Made by a program: the position numbers and the translations under genes. Below are positions 11,951-26,137 of a stretch of DNA of 64,000 nt, one piece after another. Where the stretch lies: NCBI GenBank assembly GCA_006538405.1, contig BJKQ01000006.1:705001-769000 (forward strand), read 5' to 3'. Source of the stretch: Hansfordia pulvinata. Taxonomy: Eukaryota > Ascomycota > Sordariomycetes > Xylariales. A model generated the notes under the pieces. That model was not told where the DNA came from. It saw only the letters and a list, made by a program, of their open reading frames with translations, and made no database searches. Every line of letters starts with the position of its first letter. Positions within the stretch are counted from its first letter, which is position 1.

Positions 11951-14900
11951 AGGTGTGGATGGATGCACCTGAACAGTCAGTCCCGTCCAAGGTTGACGGA
12001 CTGCTGGAATTGAATGGTGACGGGAGGCGCGAGAACATGCCTCCAGCTACGTCCAGAGTTTACGGTTTGGGCCTGCGTTTGTACGATCGGAGTCCATCGG
12101 CAGGTGCAGTTGTCGCCACTGAGGTCCACGTTTGCAGTTGCAGGTGCAGGCGCAGGCGCAGCCGCAGTGGCAGTCGCAGTGGCAGTCGCACTTCCCCCGT
12201 GCCAATTCCAACTCCAACCTGTTCCCGTAGCGCCTGACGTGGCGGCACAGGAGGCAGGCACGATGCAATCAATGTCCTATCCCAGACCAGCCTTGAGGAG
12301 CGCGGCGCAGAAGGAGCCTGGAAGGCGAAGCTGGAGGCGCCGATGAGAGTTCACGCTCGCCCACGGTGGGTTCAAGGTTGCGAGAATTCGATGGCACCCG
12401 GCAAGGTGTGCAAGGCATGCAACCCAGTAGGTAGGTTGGTTGGGCAGGTACTTATTAGGTATTCAATTCGGGGTGGCGGCAAGGCGGCAATGCCACAAGG
12501 CATCCCCACCCCTACCGCGGCCATGAGCACATTCCTGGATCAGGGCAATAACTCTCGTAAGCCATGGGTTTCGGCCTAGTCGCAGGCGCGCGCACAGGTA
12601 CCTTGCCCCAGCACCGATATCAGGTAGAGGTCCCGAGATGGAGTTCACCTTGTGATAAGTGTGCCCAGCCCGGTGGGCAGAACCGAGCCATTCATCGATA
12701 TATCAGGCATGGATGAAGGATGTCGAGTGACGGATGGGACCTGCCCGTACTTACGAGTACAGTAGAAGGCGCCTGCAAACATGGATAAGATACGGTCCCG
12801 TTGGTACCTAGCTGGGTACCTGAGCCTACATCAACCTCAAATCTGACCAGACCCGTACGCCTTACCAGGTATTGAGCAATTGAACACATGGATCCTTTGT
12901 ACGAGTAGATAGATATTCACAAAGCATACGAAAAGCGCGCGTCTCAAACCACATGGATGTTGCCCATCAGGGGTCTGTCCGCCAGTCGGTATGGAGGTGC
13001 CTACAAACGAGTACCTACATGTAGGTACCTAGGTAGGTATAGGTAGGCAAGGTTAGTAGATACCTCTCATGGCTGTCGCTTCCCTTGTGCCGTATTAATG
13101 AATCACCGCCTTGCTTTCTCTTCCCAAACTCTGCTGTGGTGATTGCTCACATTCATGGATGCAATAAGGTATACAATATCTGCTTTCGACCTTCTTTATC
13201 GTTATAACCGCTAGCTATCCCCGGGGTCTCAACATGGTGCAAGGCGTCTGCTCCAGCATGTCGTAGGCGATTGGGGCAGCCTTGAATTTTCGCATGACCC
13301 CCGTTTGACGTGCATGGACGACAAGGTACCTGGCGAGTACCTTCGGTGTCCACATCCTGGCTTTGTGCCACGGCCCTGGACCGCACCTAATCGACGTGTC
13401 TCCATACCTGGATGGCCCATATCGGGCCTCACAATCCCATGTCCCCGGCGGCCCTGTGACTGGTCAGATTGCGCTGGCTGATTGGATTCCATCACTCTTC
13501 GCATGGGAAATCCACAATGTCGTTATAAGTAGCCGCCCCTCCCCTCTCCACCATTGCCCGCCTGTGCACTGGATGACCTGGCTAAGTGTAACGAACATCC
13601 CTATCCCTGGCTGACGGGCCCGGGACACACAAAAGACACAGGGCGTGCCTGCGGCGGCCGGCCCATGGCTTTCGGCATTCCCAGATCACGCCACCCAGCA
13701 GGCGACCCGGGCCTCGCTCCATCATTCCCTTTTCCCCCCTTCCTCGCCCCCGGCGGAGGGCGCAGCAGGCCAAGGTTGTACGTCGCTCGCTGGTCTCCAT
13801 CGTACGGCCCATTGTTTCGTCCTCGTTCATCCCTTCGTCGGCTTGCGTGTCTTGGCCACCGCAGTGTCGCCAGAGGCCCACGCCTACTTCTCTTCTCCAG
13901 ACGTGGCTACGGCTGCATCTAGCGCTTTAGCCTCCACGCTGCCTGCGCGGGGGGTGAAGTGAAGGCAACGCTTCATTCAGCCAGCGGCGGGACACAAAAC
14001 TACCTTACAGACCGGGAGCAAAGACCCGTGGCGCCATGTCGCCGGCCTCGCGGAATCCGAGTGGCTCATTCCGCCCGCAAAGCGCTGCGCCGCACGTACG
14101 CACACGCGCACGCACGCACAGCTCACCAGGTGCGCGTCCCATCTCCCTCCCACTTACCTGAGGGGCCACCCGTCGGCGGGCCATAGCTCGACTGTACGCC
14201 CACTCATCCGCATACGCGGGCGGCGTGCGCTGTTACTCGTACGACACGCCCGCGGATTCCATGCCGCTGGCCCCGTCCGCCATGGTGGCCACCAACAACG
14301 ACGCCCCTACCAGCGGGACATGACCAGGATCCGCCGTGGCGGCCTTTGAAACCGCACGTGTGGATGACACCCGAGCCAGCTCTCACACCAGCTACTTCAG
14401 GCAATGACAACGAGCACGCGCTGATCGCGGGATGCAACCAAATGCGACGAGAACAGCCGTCCGGACGCGAAGGGCCAGACAAGCGGTTGCCTGCTTCCTT
14501 GTCATGTTGACCCAGGGCTCTGACTGTGCCCAAGCGGCGCGTCAAGAGCACTCTCGCACGAGGACATCAGGCACCGAGCATCAGGCGAGAAGCAAACAAC
14601 CCTTGTCTGGCTCCAGTCAGAAGTAATAATGCTCGGAGGCGAGAATATGACGAGAGAACAGCCCCCGTCCGACTCTTGAGCAAGATCAATGACGAGCCTC
14701 GTAAGGCTGCTGGACAACGCTCTCGCGCCCTGCTCGATGGGCCCGACCACGGGGCCGGAAAATGCCAGCCACGTCTTGCGTGGACCGGCTCCCTGCCTCC
14801 CAGCTGGCCCGCCGGTGCCGCCGGTGCCGCCGGCTCCTTCACCACCCGCCGCTCGTCAGTCGTCACGATTGCTCATGCGCCTATTGGCCGGCAGAGCCAC

Positions 14901-15700
14901 GGCCGCAGCTACGATCTTTCTGTCTGACGGCAGCGCCCTCCCGCGAATGGGGCATGACGGCCTCCAATGGCGCCCCAACGTACGCGTACGAGTAGAGGGT
15001 TTTTGAGTTCGCATTCGAGCGGCCCTGCCGCTCCTGTAGGCGGCCGGCCGGGCCCATTGCAATGATGCGCCCACATCTCCGACATCTATTTGACCGACCG
15101 CGAGTAATGATTATTATATACGGTTGCGGCTTTATTAATTTGCCTACCGTCCCGGCCATGATATTCGGCTGTTGCCAGACACGGGCCCCCGTGTTCACAC
15201 ATTCGGTGATCCACCCTCCAACTTGATGCTAAAGCACTTACGAGCATGCACTCAAGCAGCGCCGGAAGCGAAGCCAGGCTCGATAACCACCGTGCATTCG
15301 GCAAGACGAACATCGTCTGGTGGTACCTAAGGTACACAGGCAAGATACACTTGGGAGGTATCTGAAGGTACATACGCCGAAGACTCAACCCATTTACGCG
15401 TACAGGGCGGGGACACGCGGCCCAGAGAGTCAGCTGAGGGTGAGTGCAGAAGCCAGTGCTTTTGGAGAGATTTGAAGTGAACAACAACAGACCTCATCGC
15501 TGGTCATGCCTGCCCGATTTCATTCAAAAGTCGCACTGTACCTCTCGTGTCTACTCAAGCATGTACCTAATGTAAGTACCTGGTACGGTCGGTATTGGTA
15601 ATCTGAGCACGGCAAGGTCCTTTGGGTCGTTGGTTTTGGAAGCAGCGACCGTCACTTTCTTGGCCGTGGTCGTCAACTTGAGAATGCCCATCACACTCTC
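11951..15700. other. Gene desert, part 1
   Basis: No supported gene. GTA/TAC palindromes are frequent, including an 18-bp perfect palindrome at 13011-13028 and CGTACGCGTACGAG near 14,975-14,990. A pyrimidine-rich plus-strand block at about 13,700-13,860 resembles a promoter leader, but no reading frame follows it. A short A/T-rich patch lies at 15,100-15,140. Confidence 0.5.
13011..13028. repeat. 18-bp perfect palindrome of the GTA/TAC family
   Basis: GTACCTACATGTAGGTAC reads the same on both strands. It is followed at once by a CTAGGTAGGTATAGGTAGG tail, so the site is a dense cluster of the words that recur across the intergenic DNA of this window. Confidence 0.85.
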
Positions 15701-18700
15701 TCCTCTCCCACCCCTTCAATGAAACGTTGCCCCCTCCCCTGCCCATTGGCCGCCTTCATCGACACCTTCAACAACCCTCGACGCTGCGCACATGTTCGCG
15801 GGCACGAATCACATCCAAGGCTGCAAGGTCCAGGTATGCGTCCCCAAGGGCGACGGGCTATCTCGACCTTGCATAACAAGCCGCCCTCGCGCCGACGCCC
15901 GCCGCTGGTGCGGTGCAGAGCAAGCGGCGGTGAACAAACCCAGCGCCTGGCTTACTCGTAGGACGTCCGCTTCCGCGCCCCCTCCACGAACTTCCCCTAC
16001 CAAATCGGTGCAATGTCCCACAGACGATATGCCTCATCGCGTAGGCCCTTATCTGACAGCACTGCGTTTTAGCCCTCCGCGCCGTCAATGCAGGCCCCGC
16101 CGCCTTTTCCCGTCTCCTCGCTTCGCCGGCTCGGCCTCCAAACACCATGCTTCGGCCCCTCTCTCCGCCCGCTACCTGAAGCTTACTCGTACCTCTCCGC
16201 CAACCCCGGCCCCTGCACGATCAGGCTCGCGGACTTGAGTGTCGGAACAAAATCCACTCATGCTTGTACTTTACTGCCGCAATCGCCCCGCTGCAAAACC
16301 AAGCGCAAGACATCGTGTTGACTTGGACGAGCAGGAAGCACTCGTCACCAAGGACCAGGTGTGGCGTCTTGCAGGTTGCTTGCAGTCCGTTTGGTCCGTC
16401 TTCTTGTGTCCATTTGCCTTGCCGCTCTGGCACCCGATTCTGTGTGGTATTGACGCGCGCTAGCTCACCCCCTACCCGGCTTTCTCTGCGACACAGCCCA
16501 AGGCGGTGCGCCGGATTCAAGCTCGCCGGGACATACCCGAGCCGGCCCGGGGCCTAAGAGACTCGGGAGGGCTCTCGTCCTAGGGCCTAGCTAGACGAGA
16601 GAAGCCGTCACATTCGGCACCAACCCCAGTTGAAGCTGGAGGCCGTGGGGGTTTGCGGGCGCACCCAGGTCGTTCCAGCCTATTGCTCCGCTCATGCGTC
16701 ATTCCACACGAGTACGACACCTACGAGTACTCGTATAAGCCGCCCTGCACGACGCAACCAAAGCCAGCCAGACTCGCGCCAAAGACCAATATGTTGCCTG
16801 CCACGACAAGTCAGGGTGTGTCAAGGTTCGTCGTCGAGCGTCAGAAGCCACTGTCGCCCGCATGCCCGTTCATCATGATGTTACCAAGGTTGTATTTCTC
16901 TTTCCAACCCGATCAGGCCCTCACCCCGCTGTCCTCGTTCGAACAAATTCCGCCAGCCAGACATAGGTCCAGACAACCCTTTTCGGAATTCGCGCAGCCC
17001 GCACCTCAAGGTTCCTCGCCTCTGGTTCGAAGGGAGGACCAACCTATGAATAGCCCATCCAGCCGCACATCACCGAGCATCCTCCGCCCGCTATTGAGAC
17101 GCGCAGGTGTCTGGCCTTGGCGAGCCCAAAATCCTCGAACTCGCTCAGCTGCGCGGCGGCGGCGCCGGTCCGCCACTTTGGTACCCAGCGTTGCTCTCAA
17201 TCACACAGATGCCTGGCAGGAATTGGGCCCTGACACGAGTCCGACGGGACGGTGGCGCAGTCTGAACATGACAGCCAACAACGCCGATAGACATCGCAAA
17301 AGAACGCGCATCAACAAGGCGACTCGAGCTCGGCTTCCGACCTGCCGATGATTCGGAAGCCACAGTGGCATGCCCGAGCCTAATACCATCGACGGACCGA
17401 AGACTGCACTGAGCCGCAATCAATGATGTACAAGACAGACACGCCCGGAAAGTCTGCATGCAACACAAACTGACAAACTGCAGCAGGACCGGCCTGTACC
17501 TAAGAAGTCCGTTGCAGTGCCTTAGGTAGGGTGCGTGGCGTCGTCATCATCGAAAGCCACCAACCATGGCACCCTCTCATGGCATTTTTGCAAGGGCTTC
17601 TGGTGATGTCGGCTGCTGGCCCGGGATCTCAATTCTCGGCAAACGGTGAGCGAGGCGATATTAACCAAGCACGAGCATAGCCACTTTTCTCGTGGCTGCG
17701 GCGGAGCGGCCTGCATTGTTCCGGCAGGGACGGGCCAGCATGGCACAGGTATCAAAGCCCCGGAACTAATGGATTGGTTGTTACAGCGGAGTGCGACCGG
17801 AGTGATTATTGGCTTTGCTTTGGGCCAATTTGGCGCATGCTTTCGCTTCCCAGTCGACACAGACTTGAGGGGTCCCATGGCAAACTCAGTCCAACTGGAC
17901 CAGGCATGGGCCGCTGGAGTCAAGCCAGTCAGCCAGCGAGCCCGGTGTGCTGGTGCGTGCGCGTAGCAAAACCTTCCTTTTTGGTGCGTGGAACTCGGGC
18001 CATGGCCTCGCCTCAGCGCGGCGAGTGGGAAAAGCCACTCCTGTCGCCCGCGCCCAACTGGCGCCCCGAAATTAGCACATGAAACGAGGCCGACTGGATG
18101 CGCCCCGCCGCTGTCGGGCGGGTGGCCGCGGCGCAGCGAGGCGAGCTGCCCGGGCACCTTAAAGGCGAAGGAGGCGCCGTGGTCAAGGGGAAGGGTTGTC
18201 GGGTGTCACTGCGTGAGCGGAAATGCAGGATAAGTACTATGTGGGCGAGAGCGCGCGACGATCTGAGAGGAATCCCCATCTACCTACTACCCGAATGCTC
18301 GTACCTACTCGGTATGCGCCTACATACGAGTACTGCATGAAAGTACCTGCTGCTCACGAGTGCCTACTTGGAGCACTCCGCAAGGCATTTGATGAGTTGT
18401 ACTCGTATGCAGCACGTCCGGAGGGTGCACGGGTGGGAAGAAGCGGCCAACGCCGAGACGTCCAGGCTCGGGCAAAGAAGCCGACGTCCAATCACGGGAG
18501 GCGGATGGGCGAATGGACGGACAGACGGGCGGACACCGCACGGGCCGTGGCTCGACCGGGTTGCGACGCATCGGCTGGCCTCCGCTTTGCACGTCTGTCT
18601 GGAGTGCGGACTGTTCCAGGCTGTAAGCAGACTCTTCACTGTTGAGTCCGGTCGGAGCTATCAAGATCAATTTGAACTCTTTCTTTATGCGACATGTTTG

Positions 18701-20100
18701 TGTGCCGAGGGTCGGACGAGTTGGATTTGGACGTGCAGGCGCGACCCATGCGCTGATGCTACCCATGATGAAGTGCCAGGTAATAACATCCGACCACGGG
18801 CAGGTACACGTAGATTCCCTGGGTTAGTACTTGAGTGTTTTAGGTGTAGGAGGTACTCGGATATCAGTTCGGCTGGCGCTGTCGGCAGATTCCCTTTACG
18901 GCAGGGGCTGGCGAAACGTGGCTGTGTGATTCGCCCAGCTGAGCAAGTTGGCCTGGGAGGCTAACTTGGACGGTGCTAGCGTACTCTGATGGACTGCGAG
19001 CGATGATGGAGTCGCGGAGGGCAGTACTCGTACAGGGGAAAGGCACCTGTAGCCGTAGACAAGGCTTGTCAGTCAGAATCTAGCCTTGTCGCAAGGCAGC
19101 AAGCAAGGTCATGAACCTCCCCCTCCCCCCTGCGCCAACCAGGCGTGCGAGGCTTTTCCGCTTGTCAACACGTATTAGCTCCCACCCAACCAGCTGCAGA
19201 CGAGGCAAGTGCGACTGTGTGAAAGATGTCCAGCTGCAAACGCCTGGGCTGGGCTGCTACCCGTAGTAGGACATACGAGTACCTGACCTACATGCCCACT
19301 GCCCACTTTCATATGTGCTTTTCCAATTGTACTCGTGGTGCAAAATTAGGTACCTAACATACCTCTTTATCGAACAAGTGGGAACTCGGCGGGGATTCCC
19401 TTGGACACATTTAGGTACATGTAGGTCGCTTGCTCGTAGCACAGCGCTCCGGCTGACTTTGGGCCCTTGACCGACTGCCCTCACCTTTATTCATCAAACC
19501 AACCAGCAGCGGTCATGGCCCCTTTGGCACGTTGATCCCGACCCAAGCGCACGACCGGACCGCTTTATTGCTTGTCTTGATCACGGACAAATTCCCAACA
19601 CCGACCCGCAGACGGGTTGGGTTGCCTGGCTCGCTGGCAATCTCGTACCTGCTGCGCTGCCCGAATCGCTGACTGGTTGGCTAGCCCGCTCGCCACCAAT
19701 CCATCAACCCCACTGTCCCATCACACGCCCACACCCATCACACCCGTCTCTGCTGCTGCCGTCATCGGGCTGGCGTTGTCTCGATGTGGTCTATCGTACA
19801 GCCAAGCCTTGCTGCAATTCTGGTTATGTGCTTTCCCTCACGGCTGCCCTCGTCCGCTAGCACCACCGAAGTCCTGCGAGTCTCGACCTCCCGAGTTCCA
19901 ACAGATCACTGACCTGGCCCCTTGAACCCCGCTCGCAATCGACACCGACTCGACCCCGACCGACACTGATAAGCCCGGTCCTCGCGGCGTCCTCGACCTG
20001 GGGACAGCCCCGTGACGGGCGGGCAGACTCGGCACGGGATTCTGGCGGCACACGGCCCAGTCATCTGACGCCGGCACCACGGTCCCCCCAAGCGCTAATG
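15701..20100. other. Gene desert, part 2
   Basis: No supported gene. Frames up to about 230 codons occur on both strands but none shows domains, splice-supported continuity or normal composition. GTA words occur at about 15,950, 16,184, 16,708-16,737, 18,296-18,405, 19,026 and 19,274. A C/T-rich plus-strand block at 19,690-19,900 is leader-like. Confidence 0.5.
16722..16735. repeat. 14-bp perfect palindrome TACGAGTACTCGTA
   Basis: A full self-complementary copy of the ACGAGTACTCGT motif, ten bases downstream of a second partial copy. The same core is found at 5419-5430 and 34960-34969. Confidence 0.85.
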
Positions 20101-23100
20101 CCAGCGAGAACCTGAACCCGGCGCTGACTCCCTGCCCCGGCCCCTCGACATGGAACCCCGCCACCGTTCTCTCTTGGTCAGGGTCGCACGCCCGGTCGAC
20201 CCCTCGTCTGCTCGCCTTCGCTGTCTGAGACGCAAGGCTTGACCAGGCCTGGCTTGTCTGCTCCTCCGTCTGACTGGGGGCTACTCACATATCGCCAGGG
20301 CGCAGGGCCAACTCGCTCCCGTCGCTTCCGCTAATTAGTGACAAGTCATGACCCCTGTGCCTTTCGAGGCCCCTGAGAGGTAAGGGCCCCCCTTCATGTG
20401 CGTGCAGGGCCGTCCGCCGCCAGAGGGTCAGACGGTCGACGCCCGATCCATGACGATAATCGTCCGTGGTAGCGGTAGTGCCAGCGGTGGTGGTAGTGGT
20501 GGGGAATTCGCCAAAAAAGCAAAGCAGAGAGAAGCACACCACCTGTTAGAGGGCGGGCGCCCACGAAACAGCAAGTCTAGATCGGCCCCGTCGCCCACGC
20601 CCAGCTGCCGCGTGTGCTGTTCTTCTCGCGCCAGATGACGCTCAACGTCATCTGGCGTCCCATCCCCCATCTCGCTGGTCGGAATCGTCCAGGCACTTTG
20701 CAACTCACCGCCGCAGCAGCGCCACTTCCCACGACCACCATGCGCCACCATCTCCAGGCCATGCCGGTTACATGACCAAGGCTGCCTGCAAACGCTGCTG
20801 GCTGCGTGCGATTCCGGCTCTCTGCCCACACATCACAACCAAAGACAGAGACCAGTCGGCGGCGGCCAAGTACCGCCTGTGGTGTCCCGAGGGCAGATGT
20901 GCCAGGATGCGAAGGTCTTGCAACGTTCAGGAGCCCTCTTTTCCGCGTAATGTCAACCATTAACGAACAAACGAGCGAATGCATGCGTAAATACTGTAGG
21001 TAGGCCTTATCCCACACAACACTCGCTCTGTGTGACGGGCTCTGCCGTAAACATATTGGCGATGCGCGAAGCATCACCAACAGACGTACGGCATCGTTGA
21101 CCAGCAGTTGACGCTCCACTGAGGCTCACTTGACTCAAATTCCAGGGGCACTGCGTGCCTCGAAAGCTACCTGGCGAAAAAAGAATCCATGCAGGCCGTC
21201 TCGTCTGGCCTGATCATGCGTTACCGTCTCGTTGCTCAAGGTCGTCTAAAGGAGGGCATTAACGTACCTACCGCATGCGCGAGACGTCGTGATGACTGCT
21301 CGCGCGAAGGCCATGACAAGGCCTCTGAATTTACAGCGGTCTCGACGCATCCCGAAACTCGACCATTCGTGGCGAATAACACGCTGTTCACGTCGCCTTG
21401 ATTGACTCGGCTCGACCCTGACGCATTATGGACCAGACCCGCCGTCTGAGAAATCTCGATCGACAACAAGGCCCGAAATAATTCGCATCATGCTGTGGAA
21501 GGTCCAGCTGCGCAGTCATGACACGGGCAGGCCTTGTCATTGCACATCCAGAGTGTAGTCATGGCAACTCGATGCACTCCACAGGCAATGGAGAACGAGG
21601 CCCAGGCCAAACATTCACACGCAGGCAGGCCAGCCGCACACCGAGATCGAGACTCGCGCTCTCGTCAGCCACGCAATCCTCTGAGAATCGAGCTCCGGAT
21701 CCTCCTGCTTCACACGCCGCGTCAGCGGATAGAGGGCGTAGAAGTATGAGCCAAGTTCAGGAGGGCTTGGGCAGGTGGCCGTCAAGGTCGACTGAAGCCG
21801 GCGCTGTCGCAAGCTGCCAATTCATTGCAGACCAACAGGATGTCAAGGCATCATCTTTGGAACAAGGTGTTCAATGTCGAGGCACATGAGTGCAATGCGG
21901 GCAGGAATGCGATGGGCATTGGCCGCTTCGACGAAGCTACAGTGAACCTCCTTCAGCGCGAGGGTTACCACATAAGTCGGCGTGAACGACAAGTGGGCAT
22001 TAGGCAGGGAGCGGTGCCTACGGCTATCTCTGACTTCTCGCAGAGCTAGCGAAGATTCACTCAGCCAAAGGACTTGGAAATCAAGCGAGTCGGAAGGGAG
22101 GTGTCCATGTGGGCGTCTGAGGGCCAGGGGACGCCCCGGCAGGTATGATCCGGCAAGCTGTTGGCTTGGTAGGTCGACTGCGAGAGACTCAAAAGGCGTC
22201 CGCCGACTCGATCGGTTATCGTGACAAATGCGCGGCGTGAAGAGGTCGTTATGGTTGCTAGTGAGGTGGGGTTGGGGATGTTGCTTTATGCTGCTGTCTT
22301 TGGGCTTGTGGCTCGCGACTTGCGATGCCCTTCCCGCTGCGCGACCCAGGCATGAGGCCTTCTGCCGTTTTGGAGAAGACCGCGATGGTATTCCACAGCA
22401 CCGTTGGCCTGTATCACGCCTCCTTCGAAACCCGATATCGAGTGGTTGCTCGCCTTCCGCAGCCGCGCTGCCCGGGATCCATGTTTGACTTCGACGAAGA
22501 TCACATTGGGCAGATCGCGCGCGCACGGGACCCGGGACGCCCGACAGGCCGCTTTCGTGTGAAGCGAACACCTTGAGCTTCCTGAGCGCAGGTCGTTTAC
22601 ACGAATGGTATCTTCCCTGCGGAGGCTGCGGGAGAGAGACAGGAGTTGAGAATCTTTCGTCTCCCTGCGCACCCTAAAAGCCGAGGGTCGTTCGATTCCT
22701 GGTACGCACCGAGGAAAAAGAGCGAGGATCGGGAAGGGTTTCAAGGGGACTGCTCGATGACGTGTGTAGGGTTTCCCCCCTCCCCGCCTACGAACACGAC
22801 GCGCGACTGGAGGACACTCGGGAGGGCTGACGTTGATTCAGTCGAGCACAAGACGGCACAAAGGAGAAGCATATCCAGATTACATCGCTCAAGTCTCTGA
22901 ACTGAATTGCCCCGGAGGAGGAGCACACATGGAGCAATGGAAGAAGCTGCGGAAGCGCAGGGTGGGCTATCTACATACATGAGAAGCGAGATCGACCCAG
23001 AGGATACCGTCAAACACACACGCAGCCCAGAGAAGTCCTCGTCCCTCACTGTTGAGATTCTTCTTAGGGCACCTGTCTCTGTCTCTGGTTCTTGACTGCG

Positions 23101-24850
23101 GTGCGACTTGTGCCCCCCATCTCCCGTCCCCGTCTCGATCACCACCCTCTTTGTCCATGCGCCGGCCGCGTCTCTGCGTTGGTTGTTTCTCTTCGTACCA
23201 TGGCCACAGTCAATCACCACGATACCTCCTCTGGGGCTGTTTCGACGAGTTCGACGCCGCGTGTCGTCGGCAAACTGGCCCATTGGCTCGCCGTCGTTGT
23301 TGCTGCCACGGCCCCTCTGAGATCCCAAGACCGCGAGGGCCACTCGAGGGTTGCTGATGTCCGCCTGCGTCAGAACTCCACGATGGGTGACGGGTCGAAC
23401 ATCGGTTGCTGTCTTGGAGGACCTTGAAGACGCCGTCTTGGTCTGGAATTCGGGTGGAACGGAAGCACCTCGCGTCTGAAATCAACGGCTCTGTCTCCAT
23501 CGTGCCGGCGATTCGGGCGTGTCTCCCCGGTTTCTCCGTGGTCTGGGTGTGGACTGTTGATGAAGGCATTCTGAGATCTCTAGCCCTGCACCGACGAGGC
23601 GAGTCTCCACGGACTCGCTCTGTGCTGAATGCGCCGTATCCGTCGGAGCTGAATGTACGAATGTGAGCCGAAGAGACGAGAGGCGGTGGAGAACCAAGAA
23701 CTGCGGAGGGGTGTCGCGACCGGTCGGCCGTTGTCATCTTTCGATGTCGACTACTCCGGTCGCCACTTTGTCACCATTGGCAATTCCTGCCCGTCAAGGA
23801 CTCGAGCAAGACCAGAAGCCCCCTACGGAGATGTTGAAATAAAGTGACGCCAGCCCTTGAATGAGGTACCGAGTGGCATAGCCAGAGATGGGCGTCCGGG
23901 ATATAAAGGCAAAGGGGCTCGCTCTGCTGATGGGGACATCTCATACTTTGCCCCTTGAGTCTAAGAGCACCACCTTCCCCCACCATCGCGGTGAAGAGAC
24001 CGCATCACAAAGTCAACGTCACCTCTTTCCTGCTACAAATGGGAGGCTTCCCCGTCAACGACAGAGCATGATGGATGCGACAAGCTCGTTAGATCCCCCA
24101 GAATCGAAGGTCTGCTCGACGCTCGGAAGCTGGCTCTTCCAGACCACGATGGCTCGTGGCTCAGATGAATCTCCCCGTGAGTCCCTCGCCCTGCTCGTTC
24201 ACAAGACCGGGTTTGTCATTAGTAAATGCTGTGTATTGACCACGTGTCTGACGAGCAAGCCTCCGGAGAATACAGGTTCTACTTCCGCGGTCCGCTCGGG
24301 GTGACGGAATGAGAGCACCTTCGAAGTGGCCGTCGCCCGTGCCCCGAAACCCGACACCGCAGAGGTTCTTGCCTTCAAGATGGTCCAAGGCAACGTCTCG
24401 CTGGCAACAGAGATCCAGCCTGCGTCCAGATTCGCGGCGGGACTGTGGCATCGTAGCTGCTCTACAATCTCCAGTCCAGGCGAGCATGATGGAGGCAAGA
24501 CTCCCTTCGCCTTCTGGATACTGTCGCCGTGTGACGAGGACTTGCTTTCGCCGTCTTTGCTTCTTACAGGGTTGTCTACCAGCAGTCTTGATACCGCAGA
24601 GACTCACGAGGGAAAACGCCCCAGCTCTCGCGGTCAAAGACCATCAGATCCCGCCATATGTCCAGATGTCGAAATACTCGCAAACAGCCAGCAGCCAGCA
24701 CCACCTCCTCACCGGGTTTCCCCATGTCGAACCGAACTGGGAAGGAAGCCCACGCCCCTCCCGAGGCACGGCCCACCCCCCAATCTAACTTATCGTCACA
24801 ATCCCTGCAACCAGAAGGCCACCAATGGGCTGTTGGCTTCGGAGAGGGCG
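20101..24850. other. Gene desert, part 3, with weak and unproven coding-like signals
   Basis: No gene can be supported. Between 21,843 and 24,640 overlapping minus-strand frames of 150-240 codons occur, and some plus-strand frames look more protein-like than elsewhere in the desert. One starts at 22,228 and has a hydrophobic N-terminus; another runs 23,888-24,304 over a TATA-like word. None shows a recognisable domain or a clean exon chain. They could be chance, eroded coding sequence or unannotated small genes. Confidence 0.4.
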
Positions 24851-24886
24851 CCGGGCCAATGAGAGCTCTCCGTTTGCTGCTTTTCC

Positions 24887-24892
<6 letters not shown>

Positions 24893-24920
<28 letters not shown>
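24893..24920. repeat. (CT)n microsatellite
   Basis: Uninterrupted CT dinucleotides, about 14 units, flanked by other C/T-rich sequence. Confidence 0.9.
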
Positions 24921-25735
24921 TCCCTCTCCCAATCTTTCAAGTGGGAAATGGTCTGCGGGTTTGCCGCAGATGCCACCCCTCTCCTCCCCCCCAGCCACCC
25001 GCCCCGTCTTCCATACCTGGTTCCTGCAGCAAAACAGCTTGCGGGCACAGAAGAGCAGGGTGCAAGCCGGGCCAGGGCGGGCGATGTGACGCTTCTCTCT
25101 CCGGGGGCGGGTCTGCGTTGGGTTCAGAAATCCTCGCCGCGTCGCGGACAGACAGTATCCGCGCCTAGAGCCCTACGGCCTGTTCTTGCTAGGCGTTACT
25201 TACTGCTGGTTGTCGCGTCGTGGGACTACGTGTAACGACGCGCGCTTTTGTCCTCCATGCGTCCCTCCAACGCCCCTCCTTGCATCTTTCCACGTCCTCG
25301 GACAACGGAAGCAGCAGAGCGTAGCGGGCCCGGCTTGGCTGGTTGGGCGTCGTTTGGGGCGCAAAAGTCACGTCTGCAGCAGAGCGGACACTTGATTCTT
25401 CTCCCATCTTCCTGGCTCTCATGGCTCAACGTTTTCTTTCCCTCCTCCCTCCCTCCTTCCCTCTTCCCGTCAAGGCCTCGTCGAACGAGGGGTCGGGCCT
25501 CAAAAAGAAAGTAATGGGGGGGGGGGGGAACAGGCGCCGGGCCCGCAGAGTGGGCTGGTGTACGAGTACTGCGGGTTTGCCGGGGGGGACGCGCTGCAGT
25601 GGAGCGAAAGGGAGGAGCCAGGCAGGCCCTCTCGGGTGACGACAGAGAGGCTGCGCCGTGATATCGTTTTCTTTCATTTTTTTTCTTTTCCCCCTCCTTC
25701 CCTGCTGGCCGTGTCCGGTGAGCTCGATCTGTTTA

Positions 25736-25754
25736 CCCCCCCCCCCCCCCCCCC
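25736..25754. repeat. C homopolymer, 19 nt
   Basis: Uninterrupted run of C counted from the sequence. A 13-nt G run lies 208 bases upstream at 25516-25528. Confidence 0.9.
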
Positions 25755-26113
25755 GGCCGGTGGACTCACACAACTGACTACGAGTAGTACCTACCCGCTG
25801 CTGTCCAGTCCGCCGTCTCTTCTGTGACGACAGGCCACGAAGACCCGTGAAACGAACACAGGCTGCGGGTCTCGGCTGGCCGCCTTTGCAGGGTGCTGCC
25901 GATCCAATCCGAGCAGCAGCAGCAGCAGCAGCAGCGAGGCCCGGCCCCGACCGCGATGCGATTCTTATGTCTCCGAGAATAACGGCGGCGATGGGTGGGC
26001 GAGCTGTTCGACGAGCAGCAGCGGCAGCAGCAGAAGCAGCAGCAAGACGCCCGCCTGCCCGAGATGAGAACATGACGAAAGGCACACGGAGACCAGCATC
26101 GGGGCTTCGGCAC

Positions 26114-26137
26114 GGGGGGGGGGGGGGGGGGGGGGGG
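26114..26137. repeat. G homopolymer, 24 nt
   Basis: Uninterrupted run of G in the gene desert, flanked by CAG/AGC triplet-rich sequence upstream. Confidence 0.9.
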
